Source: Rubrimonas cliftonensis (GTDB lineage Bacteria > Pseudomonadota > Alphaproteobacteria > Rhodobacterales > Rhodobacteraceae). From it: 64,000 nt of DNA. The DNA lies in NCBI RefSeq assembly GCF_900107585.1, contig NZ_FNQM01000003.1:310001-374000 (forward strand), written 5' to 3'. This document shows positions 8,227 to 17,041 of the stretch, piece after piece. Below the pieces are notes generated by a model. The model saw only the letters and a list, made by a program, of their open reading frames with translations, searched no databases and was not told the DNA's origin. The first letter of the stretch is position 1; every line of letters starts with the position of its first letter. Position numbers and translations under genes: made by a program.

Positions 8227-11200
8227 TCATGCGATGAATTCCAGCAGATGCCAGCGCCCCGCGGCGTCGCCGACGGCGATGCAGCCGTCGGCGCGCACGG
8301 CGACCGAATGCACATGCGCCCCGAACGGCAGCCGGGCGATCTCGCACCCCGAGGCGAGGTCCCAGATCCGCGCCGTGTTATCCCAGGATCCTGTCGCGAG
8401 CCGCGCTCCGTCAGGCGAAAACGCTAAACTGGTGACTACATTCCGATGCGCCTCAAGCCGGGCGACCTCGCGCCCCGAGTTGAGGTCCCAGAGCCGCGCG
8501 GTGTTGTCCGAGGATCCGGTCGCGAGCAGCGCCCCGTCGGGCGAGAAAGCGACGCTGCTGACAAAATTCTCGTGCCCCTTGAGGCGGGTGATCTTGCGCC
8601 CCGTTGCGAGATGCCACAACTCTACCTCTCCGCCTCCGCATGCGATAGCGAGGCGTGCCCCATCAGGCGAGAAGGCAACGCTCGCAGACTTGCCAGTGTA
8701 GTGATCGACCCACGCGATATCTTGCTCTGCGACGACGTCCCATAGTCGCACGGGGCCGCTCCCATTCCCGATGGCGAGCAGCGCTCCGTCGGGCGAGAAG
8801 ACGACGCATGACAGCAATCGTACGCTGTCAATTTCGCTGGACTCGAGTCGGGCGATCTCGCTCCCCGAGGCGAGGTCCCAAAGCCGCGCCGTGCCTTCAA
8901 GAGAACCCGTGGTGGCGAGTCGCTTGCCGTCAGGCGAGAACGCGACGCTTTTAATGTCAGCCTCATGTCCCTCGAAGCGGGCGATTTCGCGCCCCGAGGC
9001 GAGGTCCCAGAGCCGCGCCGTGCGGTCATCGGACCCGGTGGCGAGCCGCGATCCGTCGGGCGAGAACGCGACGCTCAAGACGTTCCCTTCATGGCTCTCT
9101 TGAGGCGTAATGTCGTAATCCTTTTTAATATCCCAGATCCGCGCCGTTCCGTCGTGTGACCCAGTGGCGAGCCGTACGCCGTCTGGCGAAAACATGACGC
9201 AGGAGACTGCTCCAGTATGCCCATGAAGTTGGGCTATCTCGCGCTTCGTGGCGAGATCCCAGAGCCGTGCCGTACGGTCGAAGGAAGCGGTTGCGAGCCG
9301 CGCCCCGTCTGGTGAGAAGGCGACGCTCAGGAGTTGCAGCCGATGCCCTTCAAGCCGTGCGATTTCGCGCCCCGTTGTAAGGTCCCAGAGGCGCGCCGTG
9401 TCGTCTTCGGACCCGGTAGCCAGTCGCGCCCCGTCGGACGAGACGGCGACGCTCTTCACCCTACCCTCATGCCCCTCAAGTCGGTCGATCTCGCGCCCCG
9501 AGTTGAGGTCCCAGAGCCGCGCGGTGTTGTCCGAGGATCCGGTCGCGAGCAGCGCCCCGTCGGGCGAGAACGCGACGCTGGCGACATCGCCCCCATGCCC
9601 GTCGAGCCGGACGATCTCGCGCCCCGCGGCGAGGTCCCAGAGCCGCGCCGTGCGGTCCCCGGCCCCGGTGGCGAGCCGCGCCCCGTCGGGCGAGAACGCG
9701 ACGCAGTTGAGGAAGTTCCTATGCCCTTCGAGCCGGGCGATCTCGCGCCCCGTGGCGAGGTTCCAGAGCCGCGCCGCCTTGTCGTGGGACGCGGTGGCGA
9801 GCCGCGCCCCGTCGGGCGAAAAGGCGACGCTGGCGACCGATTTGCCATGCCCCTCGAATCGGGCGATCTCGCGACCCGTTGCGAGGTCCCAGAGCCGCGC
9901 CGTGTTGTCCCTGGACCCGGTGGCGAGCCGCGCCCCGTCGGGCGAGAACGCGACGCTGTAGACTTGGTCTTCGTGCACCAGCCGGAGAAGTTCGCTCTTT
10001 GCTGGGGCGAGCGTGGCGCGCATGGGCAGCAGGGCCGGGCGCAGCGCCGCGGCGCGCCAGCGCGTCCGGAGCGCGTCGTCGTCGACGCCGCCGAGCAGCA
10101 GCGGCACGACGAGGCGCCCGCCATCCTCGGTTAGTTCATGCGCGAAGCTCCGGATCATGCGCGCCGCGCCCAAGGCCGCGGGCGTGCGCGCGTGCAGGCC
10201 ATAGGCCGCCACCAGCGGCGCGCAGCCCGCCCCGGCCAGCCGGTGTGCGTCGAGCGCCGCGCCCAGCCACCGCGCGTCGGTCAGCAGGGCGTCGAGCCCC
10301 GCCTCGTTACCCGCGCCCCAGAGATGCGCCGGCAGGTGCGCGACCGCGTAGGCGTCGGTCCCCAGCGCCGCCCAGTCCGCACCGGCGCGGGCGCAGATCG
10401 CCGCCGCGAGCACGCCGTCGAGCGCCCTCAGACGATCCGGCCCGAGCCGCTGGCGCAGGCGGGCGCGCACCACGTCATGTAGGCGCAGCACACCCACGCC
10501 GCGGTCGAAGCGCACGAAGAACGAAAGGTCGTCGACCCGGTCAAGCAGGGTGTCGCCGTCGAAGGGATCGAGCCCGGCCTCGCGCTCCCAAAGGGCCGTC
10601 GCCAGGGCGATCGGCACGTCAGCGTCCTCGACGAAGACGCCCAGAGCCTCCAGCCGGAGCGCGGCCTGATGTCCCTCGTCCTCGATCAGCGCCTCGATGC
10701 TGAGGTCGAGCGAACCCGCCGCCGCATCGCTGCGCGCCTCCGGGTTCGTTGCGTCGAAGGCGCCGACGCCCTTCCGGTCCAGCCCCTGCTCGACATGGTC
10801 GAGCGCCGCGGCGAGGTCGGCGCCCTTGCCGATCCGCGCCCGCAGCCGCGCGTTGGCGAGATCGAGCAGCAGCGGCCAGCACCCGAGCGTCTCCGAAAGC
10901 GCCCGCAACTGCGCGGCCAGCGCCGTCTTCTCCGGCGGCAGGTCGCGGGCGAGCAGCGCCACGGCCTCCGTCTCGTCCATCGCGTCCACAGGGATGCGCG
11001 CCACCGCCACGCCAGGCAGAACTCCCGCGTCGCGGGTGGTGACGAGCCGGGCGCATTCGGGGCCGCCCTGCAGGAAGGGTGCGAGATCGGCCCTGCGCCA
11101 GACGTCGTCGATCACGATCAGGCAGCGCCGCTGGTCCAGCGCCTTGCGCCACTCCGCGATCGCGAGGTCGAGGTCGTTCTCGAGCCGGGCCTCGGGGGCG

Positions 11201-11907
11201 AGCGCGCGGGTCAGCGTGTTGAGCCTGCCGACCACGTCGCCGGGGCTCTCGCCCAGCGTCGTCCAGAGCACGCCGTGGTGATAGGCCTCCTGCACGTCGT
11301 CGTCGTGGCAGAGCGCCCGGGCGAGCGTGGTCTTGCCGAAGCCGCCCGCGCCCCTCAGCGCCGCCGTGATCGCGACCGCGTCGCCCCGTTCGTCGAGCAG
11401 CGAGTGCTTCACCGCCGCATAGGCCGCCGGCCGCTCGACGAAGCCTGCAGGCGCGTCGCCCGCCATGAAGGGCACGCGCATCTGGCCGCTCGGCCCTTCC
11501 AGCAGCCGGACGAGACGGCGCCAGTCTTCGTCCACAGCAGGGTCATTGGAATGCTCGCGCTGCATCATCTTCGGAAGCTGCGACCGGTCAGGCTTGTTCG
11601 CCCGGTCGATCACCGGCGTCACGCGCACGCCCTCCCTAAGGGCGTAGCGCCACTCTCGACGCACGACGAGTGATCGAACGGCCTCGGGTGTGAGCACCAG
11701 CACCAGATGCTCCGCCATGGGCGACCGGAGCATGCCGGTGATCTGCTCCCACCAGTCCCGCCCGCCCGCCATGTCGATGCGGTCGAGCCAGACCGTAAGA
11801 TTTTCTTCAGCGGTCAGCCGGCGGTGAATGTCGCGCGCCAGCGCCTCGCCATCGGCGCGGGCGTAGCTCACGAAAATCCTCGGCGCCCGATCCGCCGCCC
11901 CGTGCAT
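8227..11907 (-). CDS. TIR-STAND (NB-ARC-like)-WD40 protein, candidate anti-phage sensor/effector
   Basis: This is a 1226-residue protein. Residues 1-140 are a TIR domain ([14 protein letters not shown]), with Glu85 in RREWRYAL at the place of the SARM1 catalytic Glu. Residues about 150-500 are a STAND ATPase: P-loop GAGGFGKT (186-193), Walker [11 protein letters not shown] (261-270), LVTTRD (288-293), and a GxP-like GCWPLLL. Helical repeats follow, then 14 WD40 repeats (two seven-blade propellers). Family knowledge suggests that ligand binding by WD40 triggers ATPase oligomerization and TIR NAD+ cleavage. I chose ATG 11905-11907, with AGGGGA 6 bp upstream; two upstream in-frame ATGs lack a good site. 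A near-identical sensor gene lies divergently next door. Confidence 0.85.
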   Translation of the reverse strand: MHGAADRAPRIFVSYARADGEALARDIHRRLTAEENLTVWLDRIDMAGGRDWWEQITGMLRSPMAEHLVLVLTPEAVRSLVVRREWRYALREGVRVTPVIDRANKPDRSQLPKMMQREHSNDPAVDEDWRRLVRLLEGPSGQMRVPFMAGDAPAGFVERPAAYAAVKHSLLDERGDAVAITAALRGAGGFGKTTLARALCHDDDVQEAYHHGVLWTTLGESPGDVVGRLNTLTRALAPEARLENDLDLAIAEWRKALDQRRCLIVIDDVWRRADLAPFLQGGPECARLVTTRDAGVLPGVAVARIPVDAMDETEAVALLARDLPPEKTALAAQLRALSETLGCWPLLLDLANARLRARIGKGADLAAALDHVEQGLDRKGVGAFDATNPEARSDAAAGSLDLSIEALIEDEGHQAALRLEALGVFVEDADVPIALATALWEREAGLDPFDGDTLLDRVDDLSFFVRFDRGVGVLRLHDVVRARLRQRLGPDRLRALDGVLAAAICARAGADWAALGTDAYAVAHLPAHLWGAGNEAGLDALLTDARWLGAALDAHRLAGAGCAPLVAAYGLHARTPAALGAARMIRSFAHELTEDGGRLVVPLLLGGVDDDALRTRWRAAALRPALLPMRATLAPAKSELLRLVHEDQVYSVAFSPDGARLATGSRDNTARLWDLATGREIARFEGHGKSVASVAFSPDGARLATASHDKAARLWNLATGREIARLEGHRNFLNCVAFSPDGARLATGAGDRTARLWDLAAGREIVRLDGHGGDVASVAFSPDGALLATGSSDNTARLWDLNSGREIDRLEGHEGRVKSVAVSSDGARLATGSEDDTARLWDLTTGREIARLEGHRLQLLSVAFSPDGARLATASFDRTARLWDLATKREIAQLHGHTGAVSCVMFSPDGVRLATGSHDGTARIWDIKKDYDITPQESHEGNVLSVAFSPDGSRLATGSDDRTARLWDLASGREIARFEGHEADIKSVAFSPDGKRLATTGSLEGTARLWDLASGSEIARLESSEIDSVRLLSCVVFSPDGALLAIGNGSGPVRLWDVVAEQDIAWVDHYTGKSASVAFSPDGARLAIACGGGEVELWHLATGRKITRLKGHENFVSSVAFSPDGALLATGSSDNTARLWDLNSGREVARLEAHRNVVTSLAFSPDGARLATGSWDNTARIWDLASGCEIARLPFGAHVHSVAVRADGCIAVGDAAGRWHLLEFIA
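8230..9965 (-). repeat. 14 tandem WD40-coding repeats (about 126 bp each)
   Basis: These repeats encode the two propellers of the minus-strand TIR-STAND protein. Most blades share the core [15 protein letters not shown] and TARLWDLA with DNA-level near-identity. Blades 4 and 12 share 81 identical bases (8467-8547 and 9490-9570), which points to recent copying between blades. Blades 9-11 and 14 are more divergent. Confidence 0.85.
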
Positions 11908-12009
11908 GAAAATCCCCTGCAAACCACGCATTCCAGCTTGCTTAGCGAAGGGTAAACACGCAACCGTTGTCTTGGATTTGCGCGACATGCAGGAGGCGAG
12001 GCGCGCGCC
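11908..12009. promoter_or_regulatory. Divergent promoter region between the two TIR-STAND loci
   Basis: The 102 bp between the two start codons must hold both promoters. It is AT-richer in the middle (about 11940-11980). I cannot assign -35/-10 boxes with confidence. An AGGAGG site at 11991-11996 lies 13 bp upstream of the plus-strand ATG, a longer spacing than usual. Confidence 0.45.
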
Positions 12010-13743
12010 ATGCTGTTGTTCCTCAGTCATTCCGGGGCCGACACTGCGGCGGCCCGCGACCTGAAGGCGCGCATCCTCGCCGCCCCTGAAGCCCGCGCGG
12101 CGCAACTCGACGTCTGGCTCGACGTCGACCGCGGCCTCGAGGCCGGCGGACCGGCGTGGCAACGGCAGATCGAGGATGCGCTGGAGCAGGCGACGGCGTT
12201 CTGCGTCTATGTCGGATCGCGGGGCGTGACCAACTGGGTCGAGCGCGAGGTGCGCGTGGGCCTGTCGCGGGCGACCGGGGACGGCGCCATCCCGTTCGTG
12301 CCGGCGCTCGCGCCCGGCGTCGCGTCGCGCGCGCTGCCGCCCTTCGCGCGCCAGCACCAGGCGGTGCGCGATCCGTTGGGCGACGATCAGGCCCTTGCCG
12401 ATCTGGTCCGCGCGGCACTTGGCAGGGCCGACGCGCCGGTCCTTGTCGAGGAGCCCTTCGTCGGCCTGCGCGCGATGGAGGAGAGCGACGCGCATCTTTT
12501 CTTCGGCCGCCGCGACGAGACGGACGCGCTCGCCACGAAGCTCCGCGCCCATCCCATCGTCGCGGTGGTCGCCGACAGCGGCGCAGGCAAGTCATCGCTT
12601 GTGCGCGCCGGGCTCGCGCCGGCCTTCCGCGGCGGCTTGCTCGAGCCGGCGGACCGGCCGCAGCGGCCGGGGGCGCTGCGGCATGTGGTCGTGATGCGCC
12701 CCGGCGGCGACCCGACCGAAGGCCTGCGCCGCGGCGTCACCGAGGCCGCCGGCGCCATGGGGCTAGCACCGGACGCGCAGGCCGGATTGCGCAAGCGCAT
12801 CGACCTCGGCCATCCGCCCGAGACCGCCTATGCGCTGCGGTGCGACCTGCCGCCGGAGCTGACCGACACGCTGCTGATCGTCGACCAGCTCGAGGAGCTG
12901 GTCACGCAGACGCCGGCGGCCGAGGCGCAGCGCTTCATCGCGCTGCTGATGGCGCTGGTCGATCCCGGCGCGCAGCGGCGGGTCCGGATCGCGCTGACGG
13001 TGCGGGCGGACTATTTCAACCTGCTCTCCGCGCATCCCGCGCTATTCGCGCGACTGACCGCCGATGGTGGGGCTGCGCAGCTTCGGCTAAAGGTCGTCGG
13101 CGCAAAGGGGCTGGAAAAACTCGTCCGCAAGCCGCTGCGGATGGCGGGCCACGGCGATGCGGGCGAACAGGCGGCGCTCGCGACCGCGATCCAGCGCGAC
13201 GTCTCCGACCGGCCGGGCGATCTCGCACTGGTGCAGATGGCGCTGGCGGCGTCGTGGCGGCGCGCGCAGGTCGACCGGATCGGGCTGACCGCCGCCTACG
13301 CCGAGGTCGGCGGCGTGCTGGGGGCGCTGGCGCACGAGGCCGAGCGGGTGCGGACCGAGGCGCTCGACGCCGGCGAGCAGGCGCTCCTGTTCCCGCTGCT
13401 CATCCGGCTGATCCGGCTCGGCGACGCCGGCGGGGCCACCCGGCGGCCGGTGGCGCTCGCCGACCTCGACGAAGCCCGGCGGGCGTTGGCGCAGAAGCTC
13501 GCGAGCGAGGCCAGCGGGCGGCTGCTGGCCGTCGGCGAGGCGGCGGTCGAGATCGCGCACGAGGCGCTGATCCGGCAATGGCCGTGGCTGCAGCGCGCGA
13601 TCGCCGAGGCCGGTCCCGACCTGCGCGCGCTGGCGCGGCTCGCGGATGCGGCAGCAGCGTGGCGTGAGGGCGGCCGCGCCGCGCGTCTGCTGCCCAACAC
13701 GGCCGACAGAACCGCCTTTGAGGCCCTGAGGAGCAGGCGATGA
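12010..13743 (+). CDS. TIR-nSTAND1 NTPase, effector half of a split TIR/STAND/WD40 system
   Basis: This is a 577-residue protein. Residues 1-140 are a TIR domain (LLFLSHSGADTAAA), with NWVEREV at 75-81 matching the SARM1-type WVxKE box, so Glu80 is the candidate catalytic residue. Residues about 146-400 are an nSTAND1 ATPase: the entry EEPFVGLRAMEESDAHLFFGR, P-loop ADSGAGKSS (188-196; Ala replaces the usual first Gly), and Walker B LLIVDQLEEL (288-297). A winged/helical part (EIAHEALIRQWPWL) follows. In most relatives the chain continues into a membrane helix and WD40 repeats; here it stops at TGA and those parts are in the next, -1-frame gene, overlapping by ATGA. Confidence 0.87.
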   Translation: MLLFLSHSGADTAAARDLKARILAAPEARAAQLDVWLDVDRGLEAGGPAWQRQIEDALEQATAFCVYVGSRGVTNWVEREVRVGLSRATGDGAIPFVPALAPGVASRALPPFARQHQAVRDPLGDDQALADLVRAALGRADAPVLVEEPFVGLRAMEESDAHLFFGRRDETDALATKLRAHPIVAVVADSGAGKSSLVRAGLAPAFRGGLLEPADRPQRPGALRHVVVMRPGGDPTEGLRRGVTEAAGAMGLAPDAQAGLRKRIDLGHPPETAYALRCDLPPELTDTLLIVDQLEELVTQTPAAEAQRFIALLMALVDPGAQRRVRIALTVRADYFNLLSAHPALFARLTADGGAAQLRLKVVGAKGLEKLVRKPLRMAGHGDAGEQAALATAIQRDVSDRPGDLALVQMALAASWRRAQVDRIGLTAAYAEVGGVLGALAHEAERVRTEALDAGEQALLFPLLIRLIRLGDAGGATRRPVALADLDEARRALAQKLASEASGRLLAVGEAAVEIAHEALIRQWPWLQRAIAEAGPDLRALARLADAAAAWREGGRAARLLPNTADRTAFEALRSRR

Positions 13744-16097
13744 CATGGCTTCTGCCGCACGAGCAGGCCTTCCTCGATCACGCCCGGAGGAGTCATCGCC
13801 GGTGGAGCCTGTTCTATGGCGCGGTCGCTGCCATGCTGGCGGTGTTGGTCGGCGGGGTTGTCGTCATGGCGATCGCAGCCGCTGAGGGGCGGGCGCAGGC
13901 GGAGCAGGAGGCGTGGGCTGCGCGGCGAAACGAGATGGGGGCGCTGGCGGCGCTATCGTCCATCGCCCTGGATCAGGGCCGCCCGGTCGATGCGTTGAAG
14001 CTGGCGCTGGCGGCCTGGCCACGCCGCGCCGGCGACGGCCTGGCGCAGCTCGACGCGCAGGCGCGGCCTCACGGCGAGGCTGTATCGGCGTCGCGCGAGG
14101 CCATTCGCCTTTTTGCAGGTGGTGGTGACGTCACCAGCGTCGCGTTCTCGCCCGACGGGGCGCGGCTCGCCACAGGGTCCGGGGACCGCACGGCGCGGCT
14201 CTGGGACCTCGCCTCGGGGCGCGAGATCGCCCGGCTCGAGGGGCATGGAAACCGGGTCGGCAGCGTCGCTTTCTCGCCCGATGGGGCTCGGCTCGCCACA
14301 GGATCATTCGACGGCACGGCGCGGCTCTGGGACCTCGCAACGGGGCGCGAGATCGCCCGGCTCGACGGGCACGAAAGAGAGGTCAACAGCGTCGCGTTCT
14401 CGCCCGACGGGGCGCTGCTCGCCACCGGGTCGTGGGACCGCACGGCGCGGCTCTGGGACCTCGCCTCGGGGCGCGAGATCGCCCGGCTCGACGGGCATGA
14501 GAGCGCGGTCTGGAGCGTCGCGTTCTCGCCCGACGGGGCGCGACTCGCCACCGGGTCCCATGATCGCACGGCGCGGCTCTGGGACCTCACCTCGGGGCGC
14601 GAGATCGCCCGGCTCGAGGGGCATGTGGGCTCGGTCGATAGCGTCGCGTTCTCGCCTGACGGGGCGCGGCTCGCCACTGGGTCCGTGGACGAGACGGCGC
14701 GGCTCTGGAACCTCGAAACGGGGCAAGAGATCGCCCGGCTCGACGGGCATGAGAGCGCGGTCTACAGCGTCGCGTTCTCACCCGACGGGGCGCGGCTCGC
14801 CACTGGGTCCACGGACCGCACGGCGCGACTCTGGGACCTCGCCTCGGGGCGCGAGATCGTCCGGCTCGAAGGGCATGAGAGCGCGGTCTACAGCGTCGCG
14901 TTCTCGCCCGACGGGGCGCGGCTCGCCACCGGGTCCTGGGACAAAACGGCGCGGCTCTGGGACCTCGAAACGGGGCGCGAGATCGCAAGGCTCGAGGGGC
15001 TTGGGGGTGGGGTCGCCAGCGTCGCGTTCTCGCCCGACGGGGCGCGGCTTGCCACCGGGTCCGGGGACGACACGGCGCGGCTCTGGGACCTCGCCTCGGG
15101 GCGCGAGATCTTGAGGCTCGAGGTGCATGGGGACTACGTCAACAGCATCGCGTTCTCGCCCGACGGGGCGCGGCTCGCCACTGGGGCCACGGACCGCACG
15201 GCGCGACTCTGGGACCTCGCCTCGGGGCGCGAGATCGCCCGGATCGACGGGCATGAGAACCGGGTCTGGAGCGTCGCATTTTCGCCCGACGGGGCGCGGC
15301 TCGCCACCGGGTCCGAGGATCGCACGGCGCGGCTCTGGGACCTCGCCGCGGGGCGCGAGATTGCCAAGCTCGAGGGGCATGGCGGCTCGGTCTTAAGCGT
15401 CGCGTTCTCGCCCGACGGGGCGCGGCTCGCCACCGGGTCCCATGACCGCACGGCGCGGCTCTGGGACCTCGCCTCGGGGCGCGAGATCGCCCGGCTCGAG
15501 AGACATGAGGACTCGGTCACCAGCGTCGCGTTCTCGCCCGACGGGGCGCGACTCGCCACCGGGTCCTGGGACCGCACGGCGCGGCTCTGGGACGTCGCCA
15601 CGGAGCGCGAGATCGCCCGGCTCGAGGGGCATGAGGAAGGGGTCACCAGCGTCGCGTTCTCGTCCGACGGGGTGCGGCTCGCCACCGGGTCCACTAACCA
15701 CACGGCGCGGGTCTGGGACCTCGAAACAGGGCGCGAGATCGCGCGGCTCGACGGGCATGAGGCCTCGGTCTCGAGCGTCGCGTTCTCGCCCGACGGGGCG
15801 TGGCTCGCCACCGGGTCTTGGGACCACACGGCGCGGGTGTGGAACCTCGCCTCGCTGCACGATGGCGACGCCTTCGCTCTCGCCTGCGCGCGCCTGCCCA
15901 GGGTGAACGGCGTTCCCGATACCGACGTCTCGATCGCGTTGGCCGGGACCGGCATTGAGGATGTCGCGCCGATCTGCGACCCGGCCGACCGCCCGCCCAT
16001 GCCCTGGCGCCTGACGCCCGGCGCGACCGAGCCGCAGCCGCCGGCGGCCGACCTGCGCTCGGCCCTCGGCCGCCTCCTCGAAGACCTCATGCCCTGA
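13740..16097 (+). CDS. Membrane-anchored 14-blade WD40 protein, sensor half of the split TIR-nSTAND1 system
   Basis: This is a 785-residue protein. One membrane helix lies at about residues 25-47 (LFYGAVAAMLAVLVGGVVVM), then a short coiled coil, then 14 WD40 repeats (about residues 128-708), enough for two seven-blade propellers, and a short C-terminal tail. The N-terminus (LLPHEQAFLDHAR) resembles the linker that normally joins nSTAND1 to WD40 in one-chain relatives. GAGGAGC lies 8 bp before the ATG inside the upstream gene, so coupled re-initiation is likely. It probably binds the TIR-nSTAND1 protein and detects the trigger. Confidence 0.87.
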   Translation: MTWLLPHEQAFLDHARRSHRRWSLFYGAVAAMLAVLVGGVVVMAIAAAEGRAQAEQEAWAARRNEMGALAALSSIALDQGRPVDALKLALAAWPRRAGDGLAQLDAQARPHGEAVSASREAIRLFAGGGDVTSVAFSPDGARLATGSGDRTARLWDLASGREIARLEGHGNRVGSVAFSPDGARLATGSFDGTARLWDLATGREIARLDGHEREVNSVAFSPDGALLATGSWDRTARLWDLASGREIARLDGHESAVWSVAFSPDGARLATGSHDRTARLWDLTSGREIARLEGHVGSVDSVAFSPDGARLATGSVDETARLWNLETGQEIARLDGHESAVYSVAFSPDGARLATGSTDRTARLWDLASGREIVRLEGHESAVYSVAFSPDGARLATGSWDKTARLWDLETGREIARLEGLGGGVASVAFSPDGARLATGSGDDTARLWDLASGREILRLEVHGDYVNSIAFSPDGARLATGATDRTARLWDLASGREIARIDGHENRVWSVAFSPDGARLATGSEDRTARLWDLAAGREIAKLEGHGGSVLSVAFSPDGARLATGSHDRTARLWDLASGREIARLERHEDSVTSVAFSPDGARLATGSWDRTARLWDVATEREIARLEGHEEGVTSVAFSSDGVRLATGSTNHTARVWDLETGREIARLDGHEASVSSVAFSPDGAWLATGSWDHTARVWNLASLHDGDAFALACARLPRVNGVPDTDVSIALAGTGIEDVAPICDPADRPPMPWRLTPGATEPQPPAADLRSALGRLLEDLMP
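14125..15860 (+). repeat. 14 tandem, highly homogeneous 126-bp WD40-coding repeats
   Basis: The unit is 42 codons. Blades 1-13 are almost identical in DNA in the core encoding [15 protein letters not shown] and TARLWDL, while the residues in GSxDxT and GHxxVxSV change from blade to blade. The homogeneity generates long spurious frames on both strands. It implies continuing unequal crossover or gene conversion. Confidence 0.9.
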
Positions 16098-16114
16098 TCC
16101 CGGAGCGCCCCGCC

Positions 16115-17041
16115 ATGCCTAACCCCCTCGACGCCTCGGACTTCGCCCCGATACGTGCGGACCCAAGATTTGCCCACGAGCACGACCGCCGCGAGGAGCA
16201 CGCCGCCGCCGCCCGCGCGGCGCAGGCGACCTATCTGCGCCTGACCCGCCTTTTCGTCGCCGCCACCGCCGGCGTAGCGATCCTCGCCGCCCTGTCGCTC
16301 TACGGGACCGGGGCGGAGGGCGAAGGCGCCCCGGTCGCAAGCGAAGGCCTGAAAGCGTGGCTCGCTCACCCGGACGTGCGTTTCTGGCTGCTCCTCGCCC
16401 AAGCGGTCGGGGTCGCGCTGGCTGGGTTCAGCGCCTTCATGCTCGCCACCCGCGACTACCTCGGTCGGTGGCGTGAGCAGCGCGAAATGGCGGAGACCGG
16501 TCGAAGCGAACGCGGACGGCTCGCGCTCGAGATCGGCCACCGCCTCGGCCCCGACAGCTTCAGGGCAGGCGCGGCCTACTTCGTGGCCGACCTGATCGAC
16601 GGACAGGTCGCCTACCTGAAAAAAGCAACGGCCGATCAGGGGCGCCGTGCCTTCCAGCAGACTGCGCTGACGGCGATTGTCGTTGCGTTGGCCGCCGCGG
16701 CGCCGGTGCTCGGCGGCATCGGACACGCAGGGTTGCTGCTCGCTGGCGCCCTCGCGGCGGTGATCGCGCCGGCGCTGTTCGCCGGTCTCAAGACCTGGGG
16801 CGAAGCGACCGGCGCCGGCGAGCGCGAGAAGCTTCACGCAGCAACGCGCGACCTGCTGCGCAAGGCCGGCGCCGAGCGCGGCGAGCTCGATGAGGCAGTC
16901 GCGGACAACGACCTGCCGCGCGCAATGGCATATGCCGAGCGGGTGTTCGCCGCGCTGAGGACCGACGTCGACGGATTCCTGAAGATCACCGGCGCAGCCC
17001 CAACGCCGCCCGCGCCTACCCCTCCCGGCCCGAAGCGCTGA
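16115..17041 (+). CDS. Four-helix membrane protein, third gene of the TIR/WD40 locus
   Basis: This is a 308-residue protein. Two hydrophobic pairs are visible: about residues 44-63 with 88-112, and about 185-203 with 207-228. They are separated by a cytosolic helical region, and the protein ends in a Pro-rich tail (PTPPAPTPPGPKR). The N-terminal part (charged helix, ATYLRLTRLF, then two helices) recalls SLATT/DUF4231-type membrane effectors, but I cannot confirm that family. It begins 17 bp after the WD40 gene in the same orientation, so it is probably in one transcript. A pore-forming effector or a membrane anchor for the complex are possible roles; both are inference. Confidence 0.6.
   Translation: MPNPLDASDFAPIRADPRFAHEHDRREEHAAAARAAQATYLRLTRLFVAATAGVAILAALSLYGTGAEGEGAPVASEGLKAWLAHPDVRFWLLLAQAVGVALAGFSAFMLATRDYLGRWREQREMAETGRSERGRLALEIGHRLGPDSFRAGAAYFVADLIDGQVAYLKKATADQGRRAFQQTALTAIVVALAAAAPVLGGIGHAGLLLAGALAAVIAPALFAGLKTWGEATGAGEREKLHAATRDLLRKAGAERGELDEAVADNDLPRAMAYAERVFAALRTDVDGFLKITGAAPTPPAPTPPGPKR

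Noticed and set aside
14100-15900. Tandem 126-bp repeats looked like a CRISPR-like or satellite array
   Set aside because: The repeats keep an open frame through all units and encode WD40 blades; unit length and lack of unique spacers do not fit CRISPR.
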